Below are positions 25,791 through 35,059 of a stretch of 64,000 bases of DNA, one piece after another. Positions within the stretch are counted from its first letter, which is position 1, and each line of letters opens with the position of its first letter. The DNA is from Natronoglomus mannanivorans (GTDB lineage: Archaea; Halobacteriota; Halobacteria; Halobacteriales; Natrialbaceae). The notes beneath the pieces are model-generated. The model ran no database searches, was not told where the DNA came from, and worked only from the letters and a program-made list of their open reading frames with translations. Location: assembly GCA_025517485.1 (NCBI GenBank), contig JAOPKB010000021.1, forward strand, positions 1 through 64,000, written 5' to 3'. Both the position numbers and the translations under genes were made by a program.

Positions 25791-26945
25791 TTAGGCGTGG
25801 TCGGCCACGAACGTCTCGATCCGGGCCAGCGCCTCGCGGAGCTCCTCGAGACCGGTCGCGTAGGACACCCGGAGGTGGCCCTTCCCGCCGGCACCGAAGA
25901 CGTCGCCGGGGACGACCGCCACGCCCTCTTCCCGGAGCAGTTCCTCGGCGAAGGTCTCGCAGTCCCAGCCATCCGGTACTTTCGGAAAGACGTAGAACGC
26001 GCCCTTCGCCTCGAAACACGGCATGCCGAGCTCCGCGAATCGCGAGAGGACGAACCGCCGCCGTCGGTCGTACTGGTCGACCATCTCGCGGACGTCGTTC
26101 TCACAGGACGCGAGCGCCTCGAGGGCGGCGTGCTGGGCCGTCGTCGGCGCCGACAGCATCGTGTACTGGTGGATGCGGTTCATCGCGTCGATCCCCTCGG
26201 CTGGCCCGAGCGCGTAGCCGAGTCGAAGCCCGGTCATCGCGTGGGCCTTCGAGAACCCGTTGAAGACGACCGTGCGCTCTCGCATCCCCTCGAAGGCGGC
26301 GATCGAGGCGTGCTCGCCCTCGTAGGTCAACTCGGCGTAGATCTCGTCGCTGAAGACGGTCAGGTCGTGCTCACGGGCGAAGTCGGCGATCGGCTCGAGG
26401 TCCGCTTCGGTCATGATCGCACCCGTCGGGTTGTTGGGGTAACAGAGGACGAGCACGTCAGCGTCGGCGGCGCCGGCCGCCTCGAGGGCCTCGCTCGTCA
26501 GGCGAAACTCATCGTCCTCGGTCGTCTGTACTGGGAGTACCTCGCCGCCAGCGAGCCCGACGCCGGGCTCGTAGGAGAGGTACGACGGCTGGGGGATCGC
26601 GACCGTGTCGCCGGGGTCGACGAACGCCCGGAACGCGAGGTCGACCGCCTCGCTCGCACCCGTCGTGACGATGATTTCGTCGGCGGGATCGTACGAGAGG
26701 TCGAACCGTTCGACGTAGTCGCTGATCGCCTCGCGCAACTCCCGCATCCCCCTGTTGGCGGTGTAAGAGGTCTGGCCTCGCTCGAGGGAGGCGATCGCGG
26801 CGTCGCGGGCCGCCCACGGCGTCGAGAAGTCGGGTTCGCCCACGCCCAGCGAGATGACGTCGTCTCGTTCCTCGGCGATCTCGAAGAAGCGTCGGATCCC
26901 CGACGGAGGAACCTGCGCGGCCCGCTCGGATTGCTCGAGGGTCAT
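25791..26945 (-). CDS. PLP-dependent class I aminotransferase
   Basis: A 384-residue fold-type I aminotransferase. It has the Schiff-base Lys233 in VVFNGFSKAHAMTGLRLGY, the CYPNNPTGA loop, FSDEIYAELTYEG with the pyridine-binding Asp, and a final Arg in HLRVSYATG. Family members act on aspartate, aromatic or branched-chain amino acids; I cannot choose among them. It is coupled to the downstream-oriented Lrp/AsnC gene: the aminotransferase ATG overlaps the Lrp stop by 4 bases, so both come from one message with Lrp first. Confidence 0.88.
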   Translation of the reverse strand: MTLEQSERAAQVPPSGIRRFFEIAEERDDVISLGVGEPDFSTPWAARDAAIASLERGQTSYTANRGMRELREAISDYVERFDLSYDPADEIIVTTGASEAVDLAFRAFVDPGDTVAIPQPSYLSYEPGVGLAGGEVLPVQTTEDDEFRLTSEALEAAGAADADVLVLCYPNNPTGAIMTEADLEPIADFAREHDLTVFSDEIYAELTYEGEHASIAAFEGMRERTVVFNGFSKAHAMTGLRLGYALGPAEGIDAMNRIHQYTMLSAPTTAQHAALEALASCENDVREMVDQYDRRRRFVLSRFAELGMPCFEAKGAFYVFPKVPDGWDCETFAEELLREEGVAVVPGDVFGAGGKGHLRVSYATGLEELREALARIETFVADHA

Positions 26946-27427
26946 AGCGAGTAGGAGAGTCGGTCGTCGTCGTCGCCGTCGCCGAGTTCGATCCCGTTTT
27001 CCTTGTAGGAGGTCATTACGTAGTGGGTGACCGTCTGGGTGATCTCGGGAACCGGCGCGACCTTCTCGCTGACGAACTGGGAGACCTCACGGATGGAGTC
27101 GGCCTCGACTTCCATGTCGAAGTCGTAGTCGCCGCTGACCAGCCGCAGCGCTTTGACCTGCGGGAACCGTGCGAGGCGTTCTGCGATGTCGGCGTAGCCG
27201 GTCTCGCGGTCGAGCGTGACGTTGAGTTCGACCTCGGCGCGGACCCGCTCGTCCTCGAGTTTGTCCCAGTCGACGACCGCCTGGTAACCCCGAACCACGC
27301 CCGCCGCCTCGAGTTCCTCGATCGCTGCCTCGACCTCGCTCTCGCTGAGGTCGGTCATTCGCGCGATATCCGCCGTGGAGTAGCGCGCGTTCTCACGAAG
27401 CAACTCGAGCACCTCGCGTTCGCTCAT
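26942..27427 (-). CDS. Lrp/AsnC-family transcription regulator
   Basis: This 161-residue protein has an N-terminal HTH (LLRENARYSTADIARMTDLS ... VEAAIEELEAAGVV) and a C-terminal ligand-binding RAM domain (EVELNVTLDRETGYADIAERLA, then LVSGDYDFDMEVE and PEITQTVTHYVM). Lrp proteins bind amino acids and control their metabolism. It is the first gene of a two-gene operon with the aminotransferase, which suggests it regulates that enzyme in response to an amino acid. Confidence 0.9.
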   Translation of the reverse strand: MSEREVLELLRENARYSTADIARMTDLSESEVEAAIEELEAAGVVRGYQAVVDWDKLEDERVRAEVELNVTLDRETGYADIAERLARFPQVKALRLVSGDYDFDMEVEADSIREVSQFVSEKVAPVPEITQTVTHYVMTSYKENGIELGDGDDDDRLSYSL

Positions 27428-27599
27428 ACGCTCTCACAGCGCGAGCGGGGAGAAAAACGTTGTTGTCTCGTGGTAGCGTGTCGAACGGTGGTTCTCGTCG
27501 GGGCCCTCGAGATGGGACGCTCCCTCGACGTGGTCCGGTGGCGTTCTCGAGACGCACGTTCGTGTCCGTTCAGCCGGGACCGTCTCGTCGCCGGCCAGA

Positions 27600-28241
27600 C
27601 TACCGATAGTTCTTGAACAGAATCGCCCGCACGTCGTCTTTCGTCTGGACGTCTTCAGTACCGCCGTCGGGGAGTTCGACGCGGTAGCGGTAGTCGCCCG
27701 ACGGCGACTCCTCCCACTTGTCGTCGTGGGTGTCGAGTAAGTTCATCATCTGGTCGAGCATGTCGTCGTCGTCGGCCGCGCCGCCGTCGTCGGCGCTCTC
27801 GGTACTGGTCTCGTTGTCGGTTTCGGTCTCGACTTCGTCTGCCTCGTCGTCTGCCGATTCGTCTCCGTCGTCCTCGAGACCGTCGCTCTCGCCGTCCTCC
27901 TCGTCCTCGTCTCTCTCTCCCTCTCCACTACCCAGTGCGTCTTCGGACTCGTCGAACGTGATCGCATCACCCTCGCTCTCGTTCTCGTTCGACTCCGTCT
28001 CGGCGAGCGCGGCATCGACCGACGCTGCGACATCCTGACCGGCGGCCGAATCGAACTCGCCGTCGGTCTCGAATTCGGTGTCGACCTCGACCTCGAGATC
28101 GCCGTCGAGATTGTCGATCAGAAACTGGATGGCGTCGCGTTCACGGACGTATCCGTACTTGCCGACGACGTCTGCGGAGATCCGTTCGCGGAGTTGCTGA
28201 ATGAACGCGTACTGTTCGTCCGTCACCTCGAGCGTGTTCAT
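27600..28241 (-). CDS. Acidic hypothetical protein with ordered ends
   Basis: With the ATG at 28239-28241 the product is 213 residues. The N-terminus (MNTLEVTDEQYAFIQQLRER, then RERDAIQFLIDNL) looks like a short helical DNA- or protein-binding segment. The middle ~110 residues are almost all Asp, Glu, Ser and Thr. The C-terminus (YRYRVELPDGGTEDVQTKDD, ending FKNYR) is a small beta-rich module. Such 'two ordered ends with an acidic linker' proteins are common in haloarchaea; no family is recognised. A TATA-like TATTATGTA about 30 bases upstream supports this start. Confidence 0.6.
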   Translation of the reverse strand: MNTLEVTDEQYAFIQQLRERISADVVGKYGYVRERDAIQFLIDNLDGDLEVEVDTEFETDGEFDSAAGQDVAASVDAALAETESNENESEGDAITFDESEDALGSGEGERDEDEEDGESDGLEDDGDESADDEADEVETETDNETSTESADDGGAADDDDMLDQMMNLLDTHDDKWEESPSGDYRYRVELPDGGTEDVQTKDDVRAILFKNYR

Positions 28242-28262
28242 ACCACCCTGATGTGGCGGGGT

Positions 28263-28321
28263 GTACATAATACTTGGATACCGAAGCGGACCTCGAGCGA
28301 CCGGCGAACACGACGTTTAAG
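28263..28321. promoter_or_regulatory. Divergent TATA boxes of the acidic protein and redoxin genes
   Basis: On the minus strand GTATTATGTAC (28263-28273) lies about 28 bases before the start at 28241. On the plus strand GTTTAAG (28315-28321) lies about 28 bases before the ATG at 28346. Both spacings fit leaderless transcripts. Confidence 0.5.
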
Positions 28322-28345
28322 GGAGAAACCGGGAAAACAACGCGC

Positions 28346-28915
28346 ATGGTCCTGATGGAATCCGAATCCGAACTGCAGGCGGGAGATCCAGCACCGGGCT
28401 TCGAACTTTCCGGAACCGACGGCGAGACGTACACGCTCGAGTCGTTCGCCGAGAGCGAGGCGCTCCTGGTCGTCTTCACGTGTAACCACTGCCCGTACGC
28501 GAAGGCGAAGTTCGATCTGTTAAACGAGTTGGCCGCCGAGTACGACGAAGACGACGTGTCGGTCGTCGGCATCAACTCGAACGACGCCGAGGAGTACCCC
28601 GACGACTCGTTCGAGCGGATGCAAGAACTCGTCGAAGACGGGACGATCGCCTACGACGCCTACCTCCACGACGAGTCCCAGACGGTCGCCCGCGAATACG
28701 GCGCCGTCTGCACGCCCGATCCGTTCCTGTTCGCCCGCGACGATGGCGAGTTCCAGCTCGTCTATCAGGGCCGACTCGACGACGCGCTCAGTCCCGACGA
28801 CGAGCCGACGCGGTTCCACGTTCGTGAAGCGATCGACTCGGTGCTCGCGGGGGAGGACGTCGGCCTCGAGTGGCAGCCGTCGCAGGGCTGTTCGATCAAG
28901 TGGCGAGAGGAGTAA
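28346..28915 (+). CDS. Peroxiredoxin-like/thioredoxin-fold protein (CNHCPYA type)
   Basis: This 189-residue thioredoxin-fold protein resembles the AhpC/TSA-Redoxin family: PGFELSGTDGETYTLESF, then VVFTCNHCPYAKAKFDLLNE with a CxxC pair, VVGINSNDAEEYP, and EYGAVCTPDPFLFARDDGEF with the cis-Pro. The CNHCPYAKA motif marks the 'PRX-like 1' group rather than classical peroxiredoxins. It is cytosolic with no signal peptide. It is probably a thiol oxidoreductase; the peroxide-reducing activity is unproven. The ATG at 28346 matches the TATA spacing. Confidence 0.8.
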   Translation: MVLMESESELQAGDPAPGFELSGTDGETYTLESFAESEALLVVFTCNHCPYAKAKFDLLNELAAEYDEDDVSVVGINSNDAEEYPDDSFERMQELVEDGTIAYDAYLHDESQTVAREYGAVCTPDPFLFARDDGEFQLVYQGRLDDALSPDDEPTRFHVREAIDSVLAGEDVGLEWQPSQGCSIKWREE

Positions 28916-28991
28916 CCACCGGTAACGGCACCGGTGGCGTTTGCCAGCGTTCTACTTATACAGACTCTCGCCTTACAGAAATATCCAATAC

Positions 28992-30146
28992 GTGCTCACG
29001 TCCCCGGATTTCCTCCTCCAGTCGCCGCTTCGACCCGACCCGATTCCGTGGATTCAGGAGACGTATCTCTCCTCGCTCGAGAGTCAACTGCTCGCGACAG
29101 GACTGCTCGTCGTAGTCGCCCTGCTGGCGACGGTCGGTATTCGCCGATCGGTTCCCTCGGTCCGTCGGCGATACGGGCCACAGATCGCCGAAGCGAGCGC
29201 CGTCGCAGGGCTCCTCGTCGTCGTCCTCGGGAGTATCTACGCGTTCAGCGTGATCTGGCACGTCACGTTCGTCCTTCGACGGACGCTCGCGGCGATGGCG
29301 TTCGATCGCTGGATCGTCACCCTGAACCTCGTGACGATCACGATCGCCGTCGTCGCCTATCTCTGTATCCGGTTCGTCAATCGGTCGATCGACAAACTGG
29401 CCGAGACCAGAGCGCTCACGAACCACCAGAGCGAGGTCGCCTACCACGTCGCTGACGTCGCGATCGTCGGCTCCGCGGCGACGCTGGCCCTCACGCTCTG
29501 GGGGATCGACCTCACCAACATCTTCATCGGTGCGGGCGCGATCACCGCAATCGTCGCGTTGACCGCCCGGGAGACGCTGACGTCGATGCTCGCGGGATTC
29601 ATTCTCCTGTTCTCTCGACCGTTCCGCGTCGGCGACTGGATCGAGGTCAACGACCGTTCGGGGATCGTCAAAGACGTCACCATCTTCAACACCAAGATCC
29701 AGACCTTCGGCGACAAACACGTCCTGATCCCCAACGACGAGATTACGAGCAGCCAGCTGACGAACTTCTCACGCAACGACCAGCTCCGCGTCGAGATCGA
29801 GATCGGCGTCGATTACGAGACTGACCTCGAGTACGCACGAGACGTGATCGTCGACGCCGTCTGCGACCTCGAGTCGATCAAACGCACGCCCAACCCGCAG
29901 GTCGTCGCCAAACGGTTCGGCGATTCGGCGGTCCTCCTCGAACTGCAGCTCTGGATCGGCGATCCGACGAAACGGCGCACGTGGGACGCCCGAACGGATG
30001 CGATCGAGGCAGTGATGGCCGCCTTCGACCGCGAGGGCATCTCGATTCCGTACCCACACCGCGTCCACTCGCCGCGCGACGACGACGGGTATCCGATTCG
30101 AGGGATGGAGCGCGACGAGATGGGACTCACGGCGCCACAGGACTGA
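28992..30146 (+). CDS. MscS-family mechanosensitive channel
   Basis: With the GTG at 28992 the protein is 384 residues. Four hydrophobic segments (about 31-51, 65-85, 100-125 and 150-175) precede the MscS core: IFIGAGAITAIVALTARETL (pore helix), then GFILLFSRPFRVGDWIEV, and a beta-domain with 'GIVKDVTIFNTKIQTFGDKH' and VLIPNDEI. It opens under membrane tension to release osmolytes. The TTG at 28941 extends the frame, but the TATA-like CTTATA (28955-28960) sits just upstream of the GTG and supports the shorter protein. Confidence 0.88.
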   Translation: MLTSPDFLLQSPLRPDPIPWIQETYLSSLESQLLATGLLVVVALLATVGIRRSVPSVRRRYGPQIAEASAVAGLLVVVLGSIYAFSVIWHVTFVLRRTLAAMAFDRWIVTLNLVTITIAVVAYLCIRFVNRSIDKLAETRALTNHQSEVAYHVADVAIVGSAATLALTLWGIDLTNIFIGAGAITAIVALTARETLTSMLAGFILLFSRPFRVGDWIEVNDRSGIVKDVTIFNTKIQTFGDKHVLIPNDEITSSQLTNFSRNDQLRVEIEIGVDYETDLEYARDVIVDAVCDLESIKRTPNPQVVAKRFGDSAVLLELQLWIGDPTKRRTWDARTDAIEAVMAAFDREGISIPYPHRVHSPRDDDGYPIRGMERDEMGLTAPQD

Positions 30147-30177
30147 TCTCGGATCGTCGCGGTCGCGACCGGAGAGA

Positions 30178-31389
30178 CTACCGAACGGCCCGACGATACT
30201 GGATCGGCCACTTCGTCTCGCCGGACTCTCCCTCGACCTCGAGTTCGTCGGCTGCGCGGAGCCCGAAGTACGGGTCCCTGAGGAACTCCCGGCCGACGAG
30301 CACGAGATCGGCCCGTTCGTTGCGGATCAGCGCGTCGGCCTGTTCGGGTTCAGTGATCCCGCCGACGGCACCGACCGCGAGGCCCTTTTCGAACTCGCTT
30401 TCATTCTCACTCCCACTTTCACTCACACACGCACTCTCCGCCCGAATCGTCTCCGCGAGCGGAACCTGCGAGTTCGGTCCCGTCGGCGGGTCCTGCTCGG
30501 GGTGGAGTCCGCCCGAACTCACGTCGAGCAGGTCGACGCCGAGTTCCGACAGCTGGTTCGCCAGCCGCACAGAAGACTCGAGGGTCCAGGTGTCTGCAAC
30601 CGACTCCAGGCCCTCGAGCCAGTCGGTCCCCGAAATACGGACGAAGACCGGCTGCTCGTCCGGCCAGACCTCGCGCACCGCTCGAGTCACCTCGCGGAGC
30701 AGTCGCGTCCGGTTCTCGAAGCTGCCGCCGTACTCGTCGTCGCGACGGTTCGTCACCGGCGAGAGGAACTCGTGGAGCAGGTAGCCGTGGGCGGCGTGGA
30801 TCTCCGCAACCACGAACCCGGCCTCGAGCGATCGTCGGGCGGCCGCCCGGAACGCCTCGATCACCGTTTCGACGTCCTCGTGGTCCATCTTCCGGATCGA
30901 CGGCTCGCCGCCGAAGGGATAGGCGTCGGGGCTCGGCGAGAGGACCTCCCAGCCGTTCGCGCCCTCGTTTTGATCTTCGTGTGCGCTGTCATCCCCATCG
31001 TCATCCTCGCCTCCGATCCCGCCGGACACCAGCGGTTCGTTCCCCTCCCACGGCCGACTCTTGCTCGCTTTGTGACCCGCGTGGGCGAGTTGGATACCCG
31101 GCACGGATCCCTGTTCGCGGACGAACTCGGTGATCGGCTCGAGCGCGCGGGCGTGCTCGTCGCTCCAGATGCCGAGGTCGTGGGGCGTGATGCGACCGCG
31201 GGGCTCGACCGCCGTCGCTTCGGTCAGGACGATACCCGCCCCGCCGACGGCGCGGCTCCCGAGGTGGACGCGGTGCCACTCGGTGGGGAGGCCGTCGGTG
31301 GCACAGGAGTACTGGCACATCGGCGAGACGGCGATCCGATTCGGAACCTCGGTGTCGCGAATCGAGAGCGGTGAGAACAGATCGGTCAT
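30178..31389 (-). CDS. NADH:flavin oxidoreductase, old yellow enzyme (YqjM-like)
   Basis: A 403-residue FMN TIM-barrel: MTDLFSPLSIRDTEVPNRIA, SPMCQYS(C/A), 'TEATAVEPRGRITPHDLGIW', LAHAGHKAS, GFVVAEIHAAHGYLLHEFLS, NRRDDEYGGSFENRTRLLRE and the C-terminal 'LVLVGREFLRDPYFGL'. This is the YqjM/OYE class that reduces activated C=C bonds. Two acidic inserts break the barrel loops: GGEDDDGDDSAHEDQNEGA, and SESGSENESEFEKG near the end. The ATG at 31387-31389 is the family start; the frame upstream is rejected. It is divergent from btpA. Confidence 0.88.
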   Translation of the reverse strand: MTDLFSPLSIRDTEVPNRIAVSPMCQYSCATDGLPTEWHRVHLGSRAVGGAGIVLTEATAVEPRGRITPHDLGIWSDEHARALEPITEFVREQGSVPGIQLAHAGHKASKSRPWEGNEPLVSGGIGGEDDDGDDSAHEDQNEGANGWEVLSPSPDAYPFGGEPSIRKMDHEDVETVIEAFRAAARRSLEAGFVVAEIHAAHGYLLHEFLSPVTNRRDDEYGGSFENRTRLLREVTRAVREVWPDEQPVFVRISGTDWLEGLESVADTWTLESSVRLANQLSELGVDLLDVSSGGLHPEQDPPTGPNSQVPLAETIRAESACVSESGSENESEFEKGLAVGAVGGITEPEQADALIRNERADLVLVGREFLRDPYFGLRAADELEVEGESGETKWPIQYRRAVR

Positions 31390-31543
31390 AGGGGTGTGTA
31401 CCGACCCGCTCGAGAAAACGGGTCTGGAAGGCGAGTCCTTTGCCGGCGTCGCGTCGGTGTGGGTGGAATCGCGCAGCGACTGTCGCCCGCGAGAGCGCCG
31501 CCATTCTTGGCGCTGGGAGGACGACAACGGGACGAGCACGATC

Positions 31544-32386
31544 ATGACGTCGCCACCACAGTCTCCATCCTCGTTCCACCGGCGATTCGACACCGACCGG
31601 CCGATCCTCGGAATGGTCCACCTCCCGCCCCTGCCAGGTGCACCCCGATTCGACGGCGATCGAACCGCCATCCGCGAGCGATCGCTGGCCGACGCCGAAA
31701 CCCTGCTCGAGGGCGGCGTCGACGGCCTCGTCCTCGAGAACTTCGGTGACGCACCGTTCTACCCGGAGTCGGTCCCGGCCCACGTCGTCGCGGAGATGAC
31801 CGCCGTTGCCAGCGACGTCGCCGACGTCGTCGACGTTCCCCTCGGGATCAACGTCCTCCGAAACGACGCCGAGGCGGCACTCGCCGTCGCCGGCGCGACC
31901 GGCGCGTCGTTCGTCCGCGTCAACGTCCACACGGGCTCGGCGGCCACCGATCAGGGGATTCTCGAGGGGCGGGCACACGAGACGCTTCGGACGCGCGACG
32001 AGCTCGGCCTCGCCTCGGACGTGGCGATCCTCGCCGACGTCCACGTCAAGCACGCGACGCCGATCGGCGAGCAGGGACTCGAGCGCGCCACCGGAGAAAC
32101 CGTCGAACGCGGCCTCGCGGACGGCGTGATCGTCTCCGGCCCCGGAACCGGAGCGGAGACCGAACTCGCGGACCTCGACCGCGTCGTCGAGACGGTTCGA
32201 GAGCTCGAGCGGGACGTGCCGGTGCTCGTCGGTAGCGGTGTGACTCCCGAGTCGGTGGGCGAGGTGTTCGAGCGCGGTGCCGACGGTGCCATCGTCGGAA
32301 CGGCGTTCAAACGCGACGGACAACCGGCGAACTCGGTCGCACTCGAGCGGGTGCGAGAACTCGTCCGGGCGACAGAGACCGGCTGA
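31544..32386 (+). CDS. btpA: BtpA/SgcQ-family TIM-barrel protein
   Basis: The 280-residue protein has PILGMVHLPPLPGAPRFDGD, 'DGLVLENFGDAPF', PLGINVLRNDAEAALAVA, ASFVRVNVHTGSAATDQGI, ADVHVKHATP and LVGSGVTPESVGEVF. These are the hallmarks of the BtpA family, named for a cyanobacterial photosystem I biogenesis factor. Archaea lack photosystem I, so the role here must differ; a sugar- or nucleotide-related aldolase-like activity has been suggested for the family. The ATG at 31544 gives the expected N-terminus. Confidence 0.82.
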   Translation: MTSPPQSPSSFHRRFDTDRPILGMVHLPPLPGAPRFDGDRTAIRERSLADAETLLEGGVDGLVLENFGDAPFYPESVPAHVVAEMTAVASDVADVVDVPLGINVLRNDAEAALAVAGATGASFVRVNVHTGSAATDQGILEGRAHETLRTRDELGLASDVAILADVHVKHATPIGEQGLERATGETVERGLADGVIVSGPGTGAETELADLDRVVETVRELERDVPVLVGSGVTPESVGEVFERGADGAIVGTAFKRDGQPANSVALERVRELVRATETG

Positions 32387-32447
32387 CAGTCGACCGCACA
32401 CCGCCGCAATCACTATCCGGTCGCCGGTCTCGAGTCACCAGCAGACG

Positions 32448-33329
32448 ATGACCGAGAATCCGTACTCGTGGGAGACCCTCGAGCCAGAACGGTTCTACGA
32501 CGAACTGGGTCACGGCGAGTGGGAACGTCTCGAGCGCGACCCCTACCATCGACTGGAGTGGGACGGAACGGTCGAGTCCCTCGAGCGCCACTTGCCCGAG
32601 CGCGGCCACGTTCTCGACGTCGGCGGCGCGGCCGGGCGGTACTCCGTCTGGCTCGCCGACCGCGGCTACGACGTTACGCTCGTCGATATCAGCGAGACCC
32701 AACTCGACATCGCTCGCGAGAAGTGTACCGAACGGGGGCTGGACGAGCGGGTCACGATCGAGCGCGGTGACGTCCGGAACCTCGCGTTCGACGCCGACGC
32801 GTTCGACGCCGACGCGTTCGACGCCACGCTCTGTCTCGGCGGTCCCATCTCCCACGTTCTCGACGAGGAGGAACGACACACCGCAGTCGCCGAACTCGAG
32901 CGCGTCACTCGCTCGAGCGCTCCGGTCTTCGTCTCGGTGATGGGCCGACTCGCGATGATCCAGGCGATCGTTCAGGAGACGGGAACCGTCCCGGCCGAGG
33001 AGGACGACGTCGAACTCCTCCCGAAATTCGCCGACTGCGGGACCTACGACCGCGACCTGCTCGAGGCGGTGGACCGCGATCCGACGTGTTTCGCCGCCCA
33101 CTTCTTCAGGGCCGCCGAACTGGAAGCGCTGCTCGAGGAGAACGGACTCGCGGTCGAGCACCTCGTCGGACTGGAGGGGATCGCCTCAGTGCGACGAACC
33201 GAGAGCGGGCTCGAGGACGTTACGTCCGGGGCGCTCGAGGCGATCGAGCGGACGGTCCAACTGCTTCGAGACGATCGGACGGTGGCGGATCTGTCGACAC
33301 ACATGCTCGCTGTCGGACGAGTGGAGTGA
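32448..33329 (+). CDS. Class I SAM-dependent methyltransferase
   Basis: A 293-residue Rossmann methyltransferase with the SAM motif GHVLDVGGAAGRYSVWLADR, the acidic end of beta-2 (VTLVDISETQLDIA), and GDVRNLAF then ATLCLGGPISHVLDEEER. Two exact copies of FDADA in AFDADAFDADAFDA (from a short tandem duplication at about 32793-32823) lie in the loop after motif II. The C-terminal 130 residues are a family-specific cap. The substrate is unknown. The ATG at 32448 is preferred over an open frame back to 32277. Confidence 0.8.
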   Translation: MTENPYSWETLEPERFYDELGHGEWERLERDPYHRLEWDGTVESLERHLPERGHVLDVGGAAGRYSVWLADRGYDVTLVDISETQLDIAREKCTERGLDERVTIERGDVRNLAFDADAFDADAFDATLCLGGPISHVLDEEERHTAVAELERVTRSSAPVFVSVMGRLAMIQAIVQETGTVPAEEDDVELLPKFADCGTYDRDLLEAVDRDPTCFAAHFFRAAELEALLEENGLAVEHLVGLEGIASVRRTESGLEDVTSGALEAIERTVQLLRDDRTVADLSTHMLAVGRVE

Positions 33330-33477
33330 CGTCGCGTTTCCCGCCGACGTCTCGAGCGATGCGTTTTGCGATCCCGCGTGCATGTCGTGGGGACGCCGCG
33401 TCGGTCCCACACTCGAGCCTTCACGCCGGGTTCGACGAAATCGCGAGGGTTTTCGTCTTCGACTCGGACGGTGACGT

Positions 33478-34287
33478 ATGACCGAGGAGAGCGAGAGGGC
33501 TCGTCGATCCGAATGCGAGTCCGAGTTCGAGTCCGAACCCACGACCGAGATCGACGTCCCCGAGAGTCACCCGCGCTACCAGTCACTGCTCACGCGCCAC
33601 CGGATCGAACACGGCGTCGAGGCGGGCATCACCAGCAAACAGGGACTCATCGCTCAGGGACGGGGCGAGGCCTTCGACTACCTGCTCGGCGAGGAGACCA
33701 TCCCGAGCGCCGACGCGGCCGAACGCGCCGCCGCCGCCCAGCTGTTGCTCGCCGACCATCCCGTCCTCTCGGTCAACGGCAACGTCGCCGCGCTCGTCCC
33801 CGACGAACTCGTCGAACTCGCCGACGCCGTGGACGCGGCCCTCGAGGTCAACCTCTTCAACCGAACCGAAGCACGGATGGAAGCCATCGCGGACCACCTT
33901 CGCGCACACGGGGCCGAAGACGTCAAGGGATTGACTGCCGACGCCAGAATTCCCGGTCTCGAGCACGAACGCGGAAAAGTCGACACGGACGGGATCTACG
34001 AGGCCGACGTCGTCCTCGTCCCGCTCGAGGACGGCGACCGTGCGGAGGCGCTCGGCGAGATGGACAAAGCCGAGATCGTGATCGACCTCAATCCGGCCTC
34101 GCGGTCGCCACGGGTCGCGTCGATTCCCATCGTCGACAACGTGATCCGCGCCGTGCCGAACATCACCGCTCACGCTCGCGAGCTCGCGGACGCCGACTCT
34201 CGGACACTCGAGCGGATCGTCGACGAATTCGACGCCGACGAGGCGCTCGAGGCGGCAGAGGAGCGGATTCGAAGCGGCGAGTTTTGA
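33478..34287 (+). CDS. 4-phosphopantoate--beta-alanine ligase (archaeal phosphopantothenate synthetase)
   Basis: A 269-residue member of the archaeal COG1701 family, which joins 4-phosphopantoate and beta-alanine in coenzyme A synthesis in place of bacterial PanC. Motifs include HPRYQSLLTRHRIEHGVEAG, IAQGRGEAFDYLLGE, AAAQLLLADHPVLSVNGNVAAL and 'VEVNLFNRTEARMEAI' (here LEVNLFNRTEARMEAI), then IDLNPASRSPRVASIPIVDN and VPNIT. The first ~28 residues are an acidic extension. The pantoate kinase that makes its substrate is not in the window. Confidence 0.9.
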   Translation: MTEESERARRSECESEFESEPTTEIDVPESHPRYQSLLTRHRIEHGVEAGITSKQGLIAQGRGEAFDYLLGEETIPSADAAERAAAAQLLLADHPVLSVNGNVAALVPDELVELADAVDAALEVNLFNRTEARMEAIADHLRAHGAEDVKGLTADARIPGLEHERGKVDTDGIYEADVVLVPLEDGDRAEALGEMDKAEIVIDLNPASRSPRVASIPIVDNVIRAVPNITAHARELADADSRTLERIVDEFDADEALEAAEERIRSGEF

Positions 34288-34332
34288 GCGAGCGTGGCGT
34301 CTCGGTCTCAGTCTCGATTTCGATCTCGGTCT

Positions 34333-34998
34333 TCAGAAGCGATCCGTGATTCGGGGTGAGACTCCACTTCGACCGTCGTCCTCGCTGTGGGTCAGGCTCA
34401 CGTCCCCGGTGGCGTCGATCAGGGGCAGCCGCGATCGGACGGCCATCGAGTGCTCTTTCAACTGGTAGTACGACAGCGAGAAGGTCTCGCTCAGGCGACG
34501 GTAGATCGACGTGTCCGTCTCGTACGCCAGCTCGTCGCTCTCTATCGCGTCTCCGTCGTAGCCCTCGAGCCATCGCTTGGCGAGTTCGACGCCTTTCTCG
34601 GCGTCGTAGCCGCGAGCGGTGTAGTGGTTGTACGGATGACGGATCCACGAACACTCCCAGTGGGCGTAGACGTCGACGCAGTCCTCGTCGGTCTCCTCGA
34701 GTTGGTGCAAGACGATGTGGAGTTGCCACGAGGAGAGCGGTGACGGTCGCCAGACCCACGACCCTTCGGAGGTGTTGCCGTCCATGCGAACCTTCAGCGA
34801 GGCGATCGGGTTCCGCGAGAAGCCGATGTCGGCGAGGACCGCCTCGATCGTGTCCTCGTCACAGTGGGCGGTCATGACGTACTCGTCGGCGGTGGTGTGG
34901 CTCACCGCGTAGGCGCCGAAGGTTCCGTCGAGGAGGTAGTGGAGTTGCGGAATGGCGCTTCGCCGGACCGCGTTGACGATGTCCTCTCGATAACCCAT
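34333..34998 (-). CDS. Conserved haloarchaeal protein, unknown function
   Basis: From the ATG at 34996-34998 (MGYREDIVNAVRRSAIPQLH) the protein is 221 residues. It is soluble, with many aromatic residues (WVWRPSPLSSWQLHIVLHQL, HWECSWIRHPYNHYTARGYD) and no signal peptide or membrane segment. The compact sequence with few low-complexity tracts suggests a folded enzyme or binding protein. I do not recognise a family. It is convergent with the phosphopantothenate synthetase gene. Confidence 0.6.
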   Translation of the reverse strand: MGYREDIVNAVRRSAIPQLHYLLDGTFGAYAVSHTTADEYVMTAHCDEDTIEAVLADIGFSRNPIASLKVRMDGNTSEGSWVWRPSPLSSWQLHIVLHQLEETDEDCVDVYAHWECSWIRHPYNHYTARGYDAEKGVELAKRWLEGYDGDAIESDELAYETDTSIYRRLSETFSLSYYQLKEHSMAVRSRLPLIDATGDVSLTHSEDDGRSGVSPRITDRF

Positions 34999-35059
34999 GT
35001 CCGAGGAGATAGGGCGACGACCCACATGAGGGTTCGGCAGGCGTGAGACGGTCCGGCCG

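Noticed and set aside
24269..26263. Open frame of 664 codons on the plus strand
   Set aside because: Lies antisense to the Eis-like and aminotransferase genes, both with clear motifs.
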